NCBI GenBank assembly: GCA_910575405.1 | Contig: CAJTER010000004.1 | Location: 83,002 to 147,001, forward strand | Length of the DNA: 64,000 nt | From: Clostridia bacterium | GTDB taxonomy: Bacteria > Bacillota > Clostridia > Peptostreptococcales > Anaerovoracaceae | Direction: 5' to 3' | Position numbers and translations under genes: made by a program | The notes under the pieces: model-generated | The model's input: only the letters and a program-made list of their open reading frames with translations | Databases searched by the model: none | Told to the model about the DNA's origin: nothing | Shown here: one piece after another, positions 16,468-25,313 of the stretch | Position numbering within the stretch: position 1 is the stretch's first letter | Layout of the letters: each line of letters opens with the position of its first letter

Positions 16468-17784
16468 TTATTCTATGCTGCCCCTCATGCCATCTGCAAA
16501 AGGCTCCTGAAGCAAAATCCGACAAAAAGTGTTGAGATTTTCTTTGTCTTGTGATTTTACATAAACTCGGATGTAGTTATCTGTATAACCGGTAAGGCAT
16601 TCCTCATCCTGCAGATATTCCTCCAACAGAACCTGACGGACGGTTCCCCTGTTTGATTCAAAGAACTTCACCGAAGCATCCTCCCCCGCCTTTAAAAGCT
16701 CCTGGCTTCTGACTTTTTTTATTGACGCAGGGATCTGCCCATCCATGGACGCTGCCTTTGTCAAAGGGCGTCTGGAATATTGAAAAGCATGGACCTTGCA
16801 GAATCCTGCCTCTTTTATAAGGGTCATACTTTCTCGAAAATCCGCTTCTGTTTCCCCCGGAAACCCCGCAATCAAATCCGTGCTGATCCCGTAGCATGGG
16901 TCAAACTCTTTGAGCGCTTTCACAATATCCAAGTAATCCTGCCTCTCATAGGGTCTGTTCATAGCGCTGAGGATGCGGCTGCTTCCACTTTGAGCCGAAA
17001 GATGCAGGTGATGGCACAGCTTTTCGTAGCGCAGCAGGCGTTTTACATATTCTGCATTTACAACAGCTGGCTCCAGTGAGCTTAAGCGTATTCGAAAGTC
17101 CCCAGGCAGCTTGGAAAGGCGCGCGATAATACTTTCAATTCCTGACAGCTCCTCCTGAGGAAACCCTTCTTCTGTTCCATAAAGGGCTGTATTAATCCCA
17201 GTAAGCACCAACTCTTTAAAGCCCCTGGAAAGGAGCCCCTCGGCTTCCTTCACAATATCATCTGCCGCCCTGCTCCTTACCCTTCCTCTGGCATAAGGAA
17301 TTACACAGTAAGAACAAAACCGGCTGCAACCCTCCTGTATTTTGATATAGGCCCTGGTTCTGGATTCTGTCGCCGTCACCAGACCCATTTCTTCGTATTC
17401 CTTCAGCTCCTCATATGCAAGTACATGAACCTGAGGCTTTCTCTCCCGGATAAATTTCTCAATATAATCCACAAGCTTGCCCTTTTCATTGGTGCCCGCT
17501 ACGATATTGACGCCCTCGACTGCCCCTACTTCTTCCGGCTTGATCTGAGCGTAGCACCCGGTTACTGCCACCACGCTCTGGGGGTTGAGCTTTTTCATTT
17601 TGCGAATATACTGGCGTGATTTTCGATCCGCAAGGCCTGTCACAGTGCATGTATTAATCACATAAATATCTGCAAATTCCGTTTCCCCTGTGATTTCATA
17701 TCCCCGCTTCTGGAACTGAAGACGCAGAGCTTCTGTTTCGTATTGATTGACTTTACAGCCCAATGTATGAAATGCAACTTTCAT
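16468..17784 (-). CDS. mtaB: tRNA t6A37 methylthiotransferase MtaB
   Basis: A 438-aa radical SAM methylthiotransferase converting t6A37 to ms2t6A in ANN-decoding tRNAs. N-terminal UPF0004 domain starts MKVAFHTLGCKVNQYETEAL, with further cluster cysteines at INTCTVT and VTGCYAQ; radical SAM motif CSRFCSYCVIPYARGR near residue 155; C-terminal TRAM-like region (LLEEYLQ...TGYTDNYIRV). It is part of the ancestral rsmE-mtaB-HIT-rpsU order, now separated from both neighbours. Confidence 0.95.
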   Translation of the reverse strand: MKVAFHTLGCKVNQYETEALRLQFQKRGYEITGETEFADIYVINTCTVTGLADRKSRQYIRKMKKLNPQSVVAVTGCYAQIKPEEVGAVEGVNIVAGTNEKGKLVDYIEKFIRERKPQVHVLAYEELKEYEEMGLVTATESRTRAYIKIQEGCSRFCSYCVIPYARGRVRSRAADDIVKEAEGLLSRGFKELVLTGINTALYGTEEGFPQEELSGIESIIARLSKLPGDFRIRLSSLEPAVVNAEYVKRLLRYEKLCHHLHLSAQSGSSRILSAMNRPYERQDYLDIVKALKEFDPCYGISTDLIAGFPGETEADFRESMTLIKEAGFCKVHAFQYSRRPLTKAASMDGQIPASIKKVRSQELLKAGEDASVKFFESNRGTVRQVLLEEYLQDEECLTGYTDNYIRVYVKSQDKENLNTFCRILLQEPFADGMRGSIE

Positions 17785-17963
17785 AAAAAATTCCTTTCCA
17801 GCCTGATGTTATTTAAGACTACCCGGTGTTACCTGGTGTACTGACCACTTCACTATATACCTTCTTATTATATTGGAATCCGCTTAAAAGTAAAGTCTTT
17901 TTTCCCTGGCGCGCGCATACAATTTAGGGTTCTTGTTTCAGCTCATTTAAGGAGGTTTTTCTC

Positions 17964-19757
17964 ATGAAAAGCAAGTCATTTAAATTATTAGCCGCAGTTG
18001 TATCAGGCGTACTCATCGGTGTATTTCTTTTTTCCATTCAGGTCAGGCACCAGCCTTCTACGAGCGCAGGCAGCAGTCTGAAATGGGTGGATTTTGACGT
18101 TACTTATGAAGCTTTGAAAAAAGCCATGGAGCTGGATATTGAAACTTATGAACAGGAAATTCATGCAAGCTGGATCGACTCTCTTGCATATCTGGGCGCC
18201 AAATACGGCGGTGATTTCAGCCAGTATCGTGAAGCGGATCTGGATCAGTTTATGGAAAATCTGAAAAAAGGACAGGAACTGGAAGACTTCACAAAAAATA
18301 TGAAATATTTCCCCTATTATCAGAAAGCTTACGGCACTGTGCTGGGAGGAATGCTGGGATATTATAAAATCGAAATTCCGAATGAAAAGGGAGAAGGCAC
18401 TCACTGGGTGGAACAATATGGGCTGAAGGCCTACAGTCCTCTGGCAGAAGGCTACTGGTACACGGATTTTGATGATTTTGGCCAAAACCGCAGCTATGGC
18501 TACAGCCGGCAGCACTTCGGACATGATATGATGGCGGGAACCGGTACTCCAGTCATTGCTGTGGAAGGCGGTATTATCGAAGCCCTCGGCTGGAATCAGT
18601 ATGGGGGCTGGCGGCTCGGCATACGCAGCTTTGACAAAAATCGATACTATTATTATGCCCATCTAAGAAAAGATCACCCTTATGCGGAAAATCTCTATGT
18701 GGGAAAGACTGTTACAGCCGGGCAGGTTATTGGATATGTAGGACAGACCGGCTACAGCCTGAAAGAAAATACGAATAATATCAATGTCCCTCACCTGCAC
18801 TACGGGATGCAGCTTGTTTTGGACGAAAAGGCAAAGGACAGCCCCAATCAGATCTGGATCGATCTGTACGCTATCACAAAGCTCCTGTCAAACCATCAGT
18901 CCACGGTTGTCAAAAAAGGGGATGAATATACGAGAAAATACGGCTATTCTGAAGAAAGCTATTATCTGGCTGCGGTGAAAGAAAAGCGAAAGGCTCCTGT
19001 TAAACTGCCCGTCCTCATGTATCACAGCCTTTTAAAGGACCCTTCCATGCACAACAACTATGTCATCGGGCCGAAACAATTTGAATCGGATCTGAAATAT
19101 TTAAAAGAACACGGCTACCACACGATCCTGATGGCAGATCTCATCGCTTTTGTGGAAAATGGCACGCCTCTTCCTGAAAATCCGGTGCTTCTGACCTTTG
19201 ACGACGGATATTATAACAATTACTGCTACGGTTTTCCCCTGCTGAAAAAATACAACATGAAAGCAGTAATTTCCATTATTGGAAAGGAAACAGAGCGGTA
19301 TTCCCGCCTGAATGAGGAACATGCCGCCTATTCCAATCTTACCTGGGAGCACGTGCGAACCCTGACAGAATCGGGACTTGTGGAAATTCAAAACCACTCC
19401 TATAGCTCCCACAGCACGGATAAAGGGCGAAACGGCACTGCACAGCTCTCCGGTGAATCAGATAAGGCTTATGCCCGCTATCTGGAGCAGGATCTGATGA
19501 CGCTTCAGAAAAAAATCAAAGAGACGACAGGCGCCGCGCCCACCACCTTCACCTATCCTTTTGGCGCTGTCAGCAACACCGGCAGAACCATCATCAAAAA
19601 GCTGGGCTTCAAAGCCTCCTTGGGCTGTGAGGAGGGCATCAATACCATAAAAGTGGGAGACCCGGACTGCCTTTATGATATAAAAAGGTATCTCAGGACT
19701 CCCGAAAAGTCCAGCGCGGAATTGTTCAGAAAAATCGAGTCAGATATGAAAAAGTAA
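17964..19757 (+). CDS. M23 endopeptidase fused to polysaccharide deacetylase
   Basis: A 597-aa cell-wall enzyme with two catalytic units. An N-terminal signal anchor (residues 8-26) exports it. Residues about 180-300 are a LytM/M23 zinc peptidase: HFGHDMMAGTGTPVIAVEGG, YYYYAHL and HLHYG supply the ligands and catalytic His. Residues about 345-595 are a NodB deacetylase: PVLMYHS, LTFDDGYYNN (catalytic DD), and IQNHSYSSHS (metal-binding H-x4-H). The link suggests coordinated cutting of stem peptides and N-deacetylation of glycan. AAGGAGG precedes the ATG. Divergent from mtaB, followed by the convergent alanine dehydrogenase gene. Confidence 0.88.
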   Translation: MKSKSFKLLAAVVSGVLIGVFLFSIQVRHQPSTSAGSSLKWVDFDVTYEALKKAMELDIETYEQEIHASWIDSLAYLGAKYGGDFSQYREADLDQFMENLKKGQELEDFTKNMKYFPYYQKAYGTVLGGMLGYYKIEIPNEKGEGTHWVEQYGLKAYSPLAEGYWYTDFDDFGQNRSYGYSRQHFGHDMMAGTGTPVIAVEGGIIEALGWNQYGGWRLGIRSFDKNRYYYYAHLRKDHPYAENLYVGKTVTAGQVIGYVGQTGYSLKENTNNINVPHLHYGMQLVLDEKAKDSPNQIWIDLYAITKLLSNHQSTVVKKGDEYTRKYGYSEESYYLAAVKEKRKAPVKLPVLMYHSLLKDPSMHNNYVIGPKQFESDLKYLKEHGYHTILMADLIAFVENGTPLPENPVLLTFDDGYYNNYCYGFPLLKKYNMKAVISIIGKETERYSRLNEEHAAYSNLTWEHVRTLTESGLVEIQNHSYSSHSTDKGRNGTAQLSGESDKAYARYLEQDLMTLQKKIKETTGAAPTTFTYPFGAVSNTGRTIIKKLGFKASLGCEEGINTIKVGDPDCLYDIKRYLRTPEKSSAELFRKIESDMKK

Positions 19758-19782
19758 CCCGTTTTCCTGAAAAGCAGAAGTA

Positions 19783-20949
19783 CTACAGCTGGATAAAATT
19801 ATTAGAACGTGTAACTGTTGCAGGCGGAGCCGGATCTAAGTCTCTGTCTGCAATGCCCAAAATTGTTTCCGGCCGGATCCACGGTCTCTTTTGAAGGGCG
19901 CTGGTCTCCTCATGGGTCAGGTAGCCCTTGTAGACGGTCAGACTTCTTCTCAGAAAGCCGTCCTTCACACAGGCCTCTGCCGGTCCATCGTTTAATAGCT
20001 TCATAAAATGAGGCAGCATAGCGGCGGCATAAGCCACTGTAGTGGATCCCGCAATGGCGCCTGGAATGTTGCTGACACAATAGTGGACAACGCCGTTTTC
20101 AATGTAAGTCGGATTTTCGTGGGTCGTTTCGTGGAAGGATTCAATGGCTCCGTCCGTGTCATTGCTGATATCCACAAGAACCGATCCCTTTTCCATCAGC
20201 CCCAGCATTTCCCGGTCAACCAGAAAATCCGGATTGCCCTTGGGCCACTTTACGCAGTTTAAGATCATATCCGTCTGAGGCAGGAGCTTTTTAATATTTT
20301 CCTTTGTACAGTACATGGTATCTACCCCATTGTGGTACTGAGCTTCCACATCCCGCAGTACGCCCAGACTGATGTCCATCACCGTCACCTTTGCCCCCAG
20401 GGCGTGAAGCACCGATAAAGCTGCCTTTCCTACAATTCCAGCGCCTAAAATCACTACGTTCATTCCCGGCGCGCCCGCAAGGCCGCTGACGAATTTGCCC
20501 TTTCCCCCGTTTACCGTCAGCATCGCATTCAGACCTGCCAGAGCGCCCTGCTTTCCCGCTGCTTCACAGTTGGGAGAACCGAATCTGTGGGAATCCTCCG
20601 CGGTAAAGGCGATTACTTTTTTGTCCAGCAGCGCCTGAACCTCCTCCGGGTGAGCGGCCGGGTGAATGCAGGTCACCAGGATCTGGCCCTCCCGCAGAAG
20701 GTCATATTCAGAAGGCTGGATCTCCTTGACCTTTGTCACCAGATCGCACTGAGAAAAAATCTCTTCCGCAGTCTGGACGATTGCCGCGCCTGCCGCTTTA
20801 TAGACTTCATCCTCAAAGCCCGCCTTTTCGCCTGCTCCTGACTGCACGAGAGCCGTATGTCCGGCAGATACGATACTCATAATTTCAGTGGGTGTTGCGA
20901 TAGTGCGGTATTCGCCGCTCTTAATATCCTTCAATAAACCAAACTTCAT
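19783..20949 (-). CDS. Alanine dehydrogenase-like NAD-dependent enzyme
   Basis: A 388-aa member of the AlaDH/PNT family (reversible L-alanine + NAD to pyruvate + NH3). N-terminal domain keeps R15, the lysine in VTKVKE and the histidine in TCIHPAA; the Rossmann part is VVILGAGIVGKAALSVLHALGAKVTVMD; VDISNDTDGAIES and NIPGAIAGST close the site. It is diverged: the usual RPEAG-like loop is replaced by NCEAAGKQGAL and PRTST by AGSTT, so another amino acid substrate is possible. A 42-codon ORF (21013-21141) precedes it by 63 nt under the promoter at 21199. Confidence 0.8.
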   Translation of the reverse strand: MKFGLLKDIKSGEYRTIATPTEIMSIVSAGHTALVQSGAGEKAGFEDEVYKAAGAAIVQTAEEIFSQCDLVTKVKEIQPSEYDLLREGQILVTCIHPAAHPEEVQALLDKKVIAFTAEDSHRFGSPNCEAAGKQGALAGLNAMLTVNGGKGKFVSGLAGAPGMNVVILGAGIVGKAALSVLHALGAKVTVMDISLGVLRDVEAQYHNGVDTMYCTKENIKKLLPQTDMILNCVKWPKGNPDFLVDREMLGLMEKGSVLVDISNDTDGAIESFHETTHENPTYIENGVVHYCVSNIPGAIAGSTTVAYAAAMLPHFMKLLNDGPAEACVKDGFLRRSLTVYKGYLTHEETSALQKRPWIRPETILGIADRDLDPAPPATVTRSNNFIQL

Positions 20950-21012
20950 ATATTACCTCCTCATGCTCTGTTTTTCCTGCTATCTGGACTTGCTGCCACC
21001 CCCTGCAACAGC

Positions 21013-21141
21013 TTATGCCTGTCTTGCTTCTTCCAGAACCGCCTTGATTACCTCCAGCGCTTTGTCCGTCTTGCCATCCTCCAAAAGAGCTTCCAACGAT
21101 AACAGCATTGTCATCAATTCCAATCTTGCCATATCGTCCAT
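21013..21141 (-). CDS. 42-aa helical leader protein of the alanine dehydrogenase unit
   Basis: Small open frame MDDMARLELMTMLLSLEALL...KALEVIKAVLEEARQA, strongly amphipathic and acidic, predicted as two helices. GAGAGGAG lies 5-6 nt before the ATG, and a near-consensus promoter lies upstream, so translation is credible. It carries no amino-acid codon run, so it is not a classic attenuator peptide; a small regulatory or partner protein is possible. No family recognised. Confidence 0.6.
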   Translation of the reverse strand: MDDMARLELMTMLLSLEALLEDGKTDKALEVIKAVLEEARQA

Positions 21142-21176
21142 TTTTTCTCCTCTCTCCCAATCTTCCGGGTATCTAA

Positions 21177-21190
21177 GTCGAAGTTTCGAC
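21177..21190. promoter_or_regulatory. Palindrome at the start site of the ald unit
   Basis: GTCGAAGTTTCGAC is a 14-bp near-perfect palindrome placed about 8 nt downstream of the -10 at 21199, i.e. at the expected transcription start, where a repressor could block initiation. Its factor is unknown. Confidence 0.3.
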
Positions 21191-21198
21191 CCAGAACT

Positions 21199-21226
21199 AA
21201 TTTAACATATTTTTATAAAATGTCAA
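21199..21226 (-). promoter_or_regulatory. Sigma-A-type promoter of the 42-aa gene and alanine dehydrogenase
   Basis: On the minus strand TTGACA (21221-21226), a 16-bp spacer and TAAATT (21199-21204). It lies 58 nt upstream of the 42-aa start and just after the end of rsmE. Confidence 0.65.
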
Positions 21227-21253
21227 TATTTATCATTTACATTTTTTGTATTT

Positions 21254-21991
21254 TTACGATTCCAGCTCATACATGACCATTGCCAATGCCGCCGGACCCG
21301 CTGTTTCCGTCCGCAGGATGGTCCTGCCCAGGCTAACGCATTCCGCTCCCAGGGCCTTCAGTTCATCGGCTTCCTTATCCGAAAAGCCACCCTCCGGGCC
21401 GATGATGATGGCCGCACTGCCGGGCTTTTCCTCCAAACTCCGCAGGCAGTCTTTGATGGTTCTCCCTGTTTCATTTTCATAGGGAAACAACACCAGATCA
21501 AAATTCTTCAGCTGTTCCTTCATCTGCGCAAACTGCAGAGCACATCCGATCTGCGGGATAATCCCCCGCCTGCACTGCTTCACTGCCTCTGCTGAAATTT
21601 TCTGCCACCGCTCTGTCTTTTTGCCGAAATTGCCCTTGTCCACAACCACCGTTCGTTCCATGAAAACCGGAACAACCGCATGAATCCCCAGTTCAACGGT
21701 TTTCTGTACGATGGCCTCCATTTTGGACTGTTTTGGAATGCCCTGAAACAAGGTCACCTGAACCTGCGGCTCTCTGGCAAACCTCTGCTTGTCCAGGATT
21801 TTCGCTTCCACCTGCTCTTCATCCACGGAGAGGATTTCCGCTGTGTACTCCCACTGAGAAGAATCGGAAACTTCGATGATGCTGCCCTCCTTCAGGCGCA
21901 AAACTTTTCGCAGGTGCTTTATATCCTCCTTTGAGCGGATAAAAATGCTTTTTTCCCCTACATCCGCTGCATCCACAAAGAAGCGGCTCAT
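21254..21991 (-). CDS. rsmE: 16S rRNA (uracil1498-N3)-methyltransferase RsmE
   Basis: A 245-aa SPOUT methyltransferase. MSRFFVDAADVGEKSIFIRS is the PUA-like start; the knot shows AAIIIGPEGGFSDKEADEL and VSLGRTILRTETAGPAAL. The ATG at 21991 overlaps the prmA stop by 4 nt (ATGA) and follows GAGG; the upstream in-frame start is rejected. Methylates the decoding region of 16S rRNA. Confidence 0.96.
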   Translation of the reverse strand: MSRFFVDAADVGEKSIFIRSKEDIKHLRKVLRLKEGSIIEVSDSSQWEYTAEILSVDEEQVEAKILDKQRFAREPQVQVTLFQGIPKQSKMEAIVQKTVELGIHAVVPVFMERTVVVDKGNFGKKTERWQKISAEAVKQCRRGIIPQIGCALQFAQMKEQLKNFDLVLFPYENETGRTIKDCLRSLEEKPGSAAIIIGPEGGFSDKEADELKALGAECVSLGRTILRTETAGPAALAMVMYELES

Positions 21992-22956
21992 TTTTTCCTC
22001 GCCGCAATGGCGCACCATTCGCCCTTTTCCAGGGTTTTCAGGATTTCAAAGCCCGCCTGTTGGATGGCTTCCTTTACCTTATCAAGCTGCTCTGCCAGAA
22101 TTCCTGACGAAAGATAGATGCCTCTTTCCTCAAGATGCTCTGCCGCAGAGGGGGACAGTTCCATGACCAGAGGCGCGATGAGATTTGCCGCAATCAGATC
22201 CGCTTTTTCACTTACATCCTTTGCCAGATCTCCCTGACGTATGGCAACTGTTTCACCTACGCCATTAGCCTGCACATTTTCCTTTGCAGTCCGCACCGCG
22301 TCCGGATCGATTTCTATGCCCAGGACAGAGCCGCTTCCCAGCATTGCCGCTGCAATAGACAAAATTCCCGAGCCGCATCCGATGTCAATAACCCGGTCGC
22401 CCTCTTTTAAGTATTCTTCCATCAGCTCCATACACATGGACGTGGTTTCGTGGGTTCCTGTGCCAAATGCCATTCCCGGATCGAGTTCAATGATTTTCTC
22501 ATCACCAGCAGACTCGTATTTTTCCCAGGAGGGCTTTACAACCAGATGCTCCGTGATTTTGGAAGGTTTGAAATATTCCTTCCACTTATCCTTCCAGTCC
22601 GTGTCGTCCACAACGCTTTCTTCCGCGTAAAGGCGGCCCAGATCCGCATCCCAGCCGAAAATTCCTTCCATCTCCTTGCTTTTCAGCATCATGATGGAAA
22701 TCTTCAGATCCTGCAGCTGTCTGCGGCCTTCCTCCGTATCCTCCAGGTAGACGGAAACCACTGGCTCCTGCTCCTTGTTTTCCAAAAGGGATTTGTCAAT
22801 GTAATCCCACTCGTATTCCTTTTTTTTATCCAGCAGGCTCTCCGCATCCGCCGGATCGTTTACGGCTACACTTGTAATTCCCTTGCGCATCAGCATTGCC
22901 GTCAGCGGTTCAATGCCCTGATGACTGGTATAAATTTTTACTTCGATAAATTTCAT
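21988..22956 (-). CDS. prmA: Ribosomal protein L11 methyltransferase PrmA
   Basis: A 322-aa SAM-dependent enzyme trimethylating L11. N-terminal L11-binding domain (FIEVKIYTSHQGIEPL), then the Rossmann methyltransferase: MAFGTGTHETTSMC, VIDIGCGSGILSIAAAMLGS, and ADLIAANLIAPL. Coupled to rsmE. In many Clostridia it directly follows dnaJ; here about 15.6 kb of accessory genes separate them. Confidence 0.96.
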   Translation of the reverse strand: MKFIEVKIYTSHQGIEPLTAMLMRKGITSVAVNDPADAESLLDKKKEYEWDYIDKSLLENKEQEPVVSVYLEDTEEGRRQLQDLKISIMMLKSKEMEGIFGWDADLGRLYAEESVVDDTDWKDKWKEYFKPSKITEHLVVKPSWEKYESAGDEKIIELDPGMAFGTGTHETTSMCMELMEEYLKEGDRVIDIGCGSGILSIAAAMLGSGSVLGIEIDPDAVRTAKENVQANGVGETVAIRQGDLAKDVSEKADLIAANLIAPLVMELSPSAAEHLEERGIYLSSGILAEQLDKVKEAIQQAGFEILKTLEKGEWCAIAARKK

Positions 22957-23107
22957 AAAATCCTCTCTTGATTCAAAATAGTCCGTTTTATTATACCATA
23001 TTCCGGGGAGAAACCATAACGTTTTTCAGCATCATTTTTGCCTTGCGCATGTCCGGGAATAAAACTATCCTGTATTTGAAGATTCTTTGAAATTTTTTAC
23101 TCAAAGT

Positions 23108-23143
23108 CGAAACGATCCATATCCTGGCTTCGAATATATCTAT
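23108..23143 (+). promoter_or_regulatory. Possible ECF-type promoter of the sigma-ABC operon
   Basis: A CGAAAC element followed 16 bp later by TCGAAT lies about 35 bp before the sigma gene start; spacing suits an autoregulated ECF promoter, but the match is loose. Confidence 0.25.
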
Positions 23144-23166
23144 GAAAGCAGAAAGGTGGTGAGCTG

Positions 23167-23715
23167 ATGGAAGAGGAATTAAAATGGATTAAGCGGATAC
23201 AAAAAAGGCACAGCCGCAAAGAGGCGGATCAGCTCGTCCGCAAGTATTACGATGAAATATATGTCTATGTGTACCGTCAAACGGGAAACAAAGAGGATTC
23301 TCTTGATCTGACCCAGGAAATTTTCATTTCGGTTCTGCGCTCCATTAAGTCCTACCGGGAGGACAAGGCCGCCTTTCGAACCTGGCTGTACCGGATTGCC
23401 ACCAACAAGATCACCGACCAGAGGCGAAAGCAGCGGCCCCAGTTTCTGGACATCGAAAATATCGAGGTTCCCGATGAAATGGATTATTTAAAGCATTCGG
23501 AAAACCAACGGCTTCTGGCGGAAATCGATGCCCGCGTCTCACAGGAGGATGCTGTGCAGGAACGGATTTTCCGGCTGCGGCTCTATCAGGGATGGACCTT
23601 TTCTGAAATCGGCCGCGCGCTTGAAATGCCGGAGGGAACCGTAAAAACCAAGTATCACCGTCTCTGTCAGAAGATCAGAAAGGAGTTTCACGATGAATAT
23701 TATAATGCCAAGTGA
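23167..23715 (+). CDS. ECF-type RNA polymerase sigma factor
   Basis: A 182-aa group IV sigma factor. Region 2: YVYRQTGNKEDSLDLTQEIF (the DLTQEIF core contact) then RTWLYRIATNKITDQRRK; region 4: GWTFSEIGRALEMPEGTVKT helix-turn-helix. It directs RNA polymerase to its own regulon. AGAAAGGTGG precedes the ATG. Its end overlaps the next gene by 23 nt and it heads a five-gene operon with ABC export genes, so the operon is probably its own target. Confidence 0.93.
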   Translation: MEEELKWIKRIQKRHSRKEADQLVRKYYDEIYVYVYRQTGNKEDSLDLTQEIFISVLRSIKSYREDKAAFRTWLYRIATNKITDQRRKQRPQFLDIENIEVPDEMDYLKHSENQRLLAEIDARVSQEDAVQERIFRLRLYQGWTFSEIGRALEMPEGTVKTKYHRLCQKIRKEFHDEYYNAK

Positions 23716-24448
23716 AGAAGAAAAAAGCCGCTCTGTCGCGCAGATCCTTGAGACAGGGTTGCCGCGAAAAAGGCCTCTGCGGCTCAGGCTCCCCAGGCTG
23801 GTTCGCTCAATCGGGCTGCGGAACCTGTTCTGGGGCACCTATGACTGCATCTTTATCGCAGTGCTGGGAAGTATTCTGCTGAGCGTTTTGTTTGCCATTC
23901 CCTCGGCCTACGACCATCAGCTGCTGCCTCTGAGCCTGTTTTTGATATCGCCTGCTCTTTACGGGCTGCTCCACCTTCTTACCATATGGAAGGAGCTGCA
24001 GATAGGGCTTTACTCCATCAAGATGACCTGCTACTATACGCTGAAGGAGCTGACCGCCCTGCGCATGGTCTTCTTCGGCGGTGCAAACGCACTGCTTGAT
24101 GTGGTCTTTGTCGCGGTTCTATCCCAGAGGGAAGACATGTTCCTATCGTTTTTTCAAATGCTGAGCATCTCCCTTTCGGCTCTGTTTCTCTACGGCACGG
24201 CAACGCTTTTCGCGCTTTCTCATGTGCCAGGAAACCGCCAGTGGATCGTCCCTGCCCTGTGGTGCGCGGTCTGCGCTGCTCCGGCTATATTTGGAATGAA
24301 CGTCCTGGGGCTTCTCATGAAGCTTCCCTACGCTGCCGCCCTTTTTGCCGCTCTTTTGGCTGCCGCCCTTTTTTTCGCCAAAGCAGAGCACTATTTATCC
24401 CTAAATCACGCAAACCATAAAGGAGGAATCTATCATGCTGTCGGTTGA
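23693..24448 (+). CDS. Six-span membrane protein, candidate anti-sigma factor
   Basis: A 251-aa protein with about 60 cytoplasmic residues (Arg-rich RKRPLRLRLPRLVRS) followed by six predicted membrane spans. No zinc anti-sigma motif (HxxxCxxC) is present. Position straight after, and overlapping, an ECF sigma gene is where anti-sigma factors sit, so regulation of the sigma factor is plausible; the alternative is a subunit of the ABC exporter. Its end overlaps the ABC ATPase start by 14 nt. Confidence 0.6.
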   Translation: MNIIMPSEEEKSRSVAQILETGLPRKRPLRLRLPRLVRSIGLRNLFWGTYDCIFIAVLGSILLSVLFAIPSAYDHQLLPLSLFLISPALYGLLHLLTIWKELQIGLYSIKMTCYYTLKELTALRMVFFGGANALLDVVFVAVLSQREDMFLSFFQMLSISLSALFLYGTATLFALSHVPGNRQWIVPALWCAVCAAPAIFGMNVLGLLMKLPYAAALFAALLAAALFFAKAEHYLSLNHANHKGGIYHAVG

Positions 24449-25313
24449 TCATGTGACAAAAAAATACGGCGATTTTCTCGCCCTGGAAGATATTACACTG
24501 GATTTTGAGGCAGGCGTCTACGGCCTGCTGGCCCCAAACGGCGCCGGCAAAACGACCCTCATCAATATGCTGACCACCCTGCTTTCCCCTACAAAGGGGG
24601 AAATTCGCTGGGAGGGAACGGATATTTTCGCCCTGAGAGAGGTATACCGGGATGTGTTAGGCTATTTGCCCCAACAGTTCGGATATTACCGGGACAATAC
24701 GCCGCAGCAGTTCCTGCGCTATTTGGCGGCCCTGAAAGGTATACCCCCAAAGCGGGGAGAAAAGCGCATTCTAAAGCTCATGGAGCTTGTTGGCCTTTCC
24801 GATGTTTTAAACAAAAAAATGAAGAAATTTTCCGGAGGAATGCTGCAGAGAGTGGGCATCGCCGCCGCCATGCTCAATGATCCGAAGCTTTTGATTTTGG
24901 ACGAACCCACCGCAGGCCTCGATCCCCGGGAACGGGTTCGCTTTCGCAATCTGATCCATATGCTTTCCCAAAACCGCATTGTCATTTTGTCCACCCACAT
25001 TGTTTCGGACATCGAAACCATTGCCAGCAAAATCGTTATGATTCGGGATCATCATCTCTGCTGCTGCAAGCCTCCCCAGGAAATCTGCAGCTCCCTAAAG
25101 GGCCGGATTTTCGAGATTCCTGCCGCAGGCAAGCCGGATGTTCCCTACCAGCTCCTCAGTGAACGCCAGTCTCCGGAGGGTGGAACCAGGCTGCGAATTG
25201 CCTGTAAAACAGCGCCTTCCGGCGCTTACCCTGCAGAGCCAAACCTGGAAGATGTATTTCTTTATGTATATGATCAGGGAGAAGGTGTCTCAAGTGTATA
25301 TGATCAAAAATGA
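24435..25313 (+). CDS. ABC transporter ATP-binding protein (ABC-2 export type)
   Basis: A 292-aa ATPase: Walker A LLAPNGAGKTTL, Q-loop LPQQFGYY, signature FSGGMLQRVGIA, Walker B LLILDEPTAGLDP, and the H-loop in ILSTHIVSD. The C-terminus after residue 210 holds an unusual CCCKPP stretch where most relatives have a G-x-L-V-x-x-G turn. Drives the two permeases encoded downstream. AAGGAGG precedes the ATG. Confidence 0.92.
   Translation: MLSVDHVTKKYGDFLALEDITLDFEAGVYGLLAPNGAGKTTLINMLTTLLSPTKGEIRWEGTDIFALREVYRDVLGYLPQQFGYYRDNTPQQFLRYLAALKGIPPKRGEKRILKLMELVGLSDVLNKKMKKFSGGMLQRVGIAAAMLNDPKLLILDEPTAGLDPRERVRFRNLIHMLSQNRIVILSTHIVSDIETIASKIVMIRDHHLCCCKPPQEICSSLKGRIFEIPAAGKPDVPYQLLSERQSPEGGTRLRIACKTAPSGAYPAEPNLEDVFLYVYDQGEGVSSVYDQK

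Noticed and set aside
18003..18662. 219-codon minus-strand ORF
   Set aside because: Antisense to the M23-deacetylase gene, no protein-like features.
20921..21160. 79-codon minus-strand frame overlapping the 42-aa ORF
   Set aside because: Gly/Ser-rich shadow; the 42-aa frame has the ribosome binding site and better composition.
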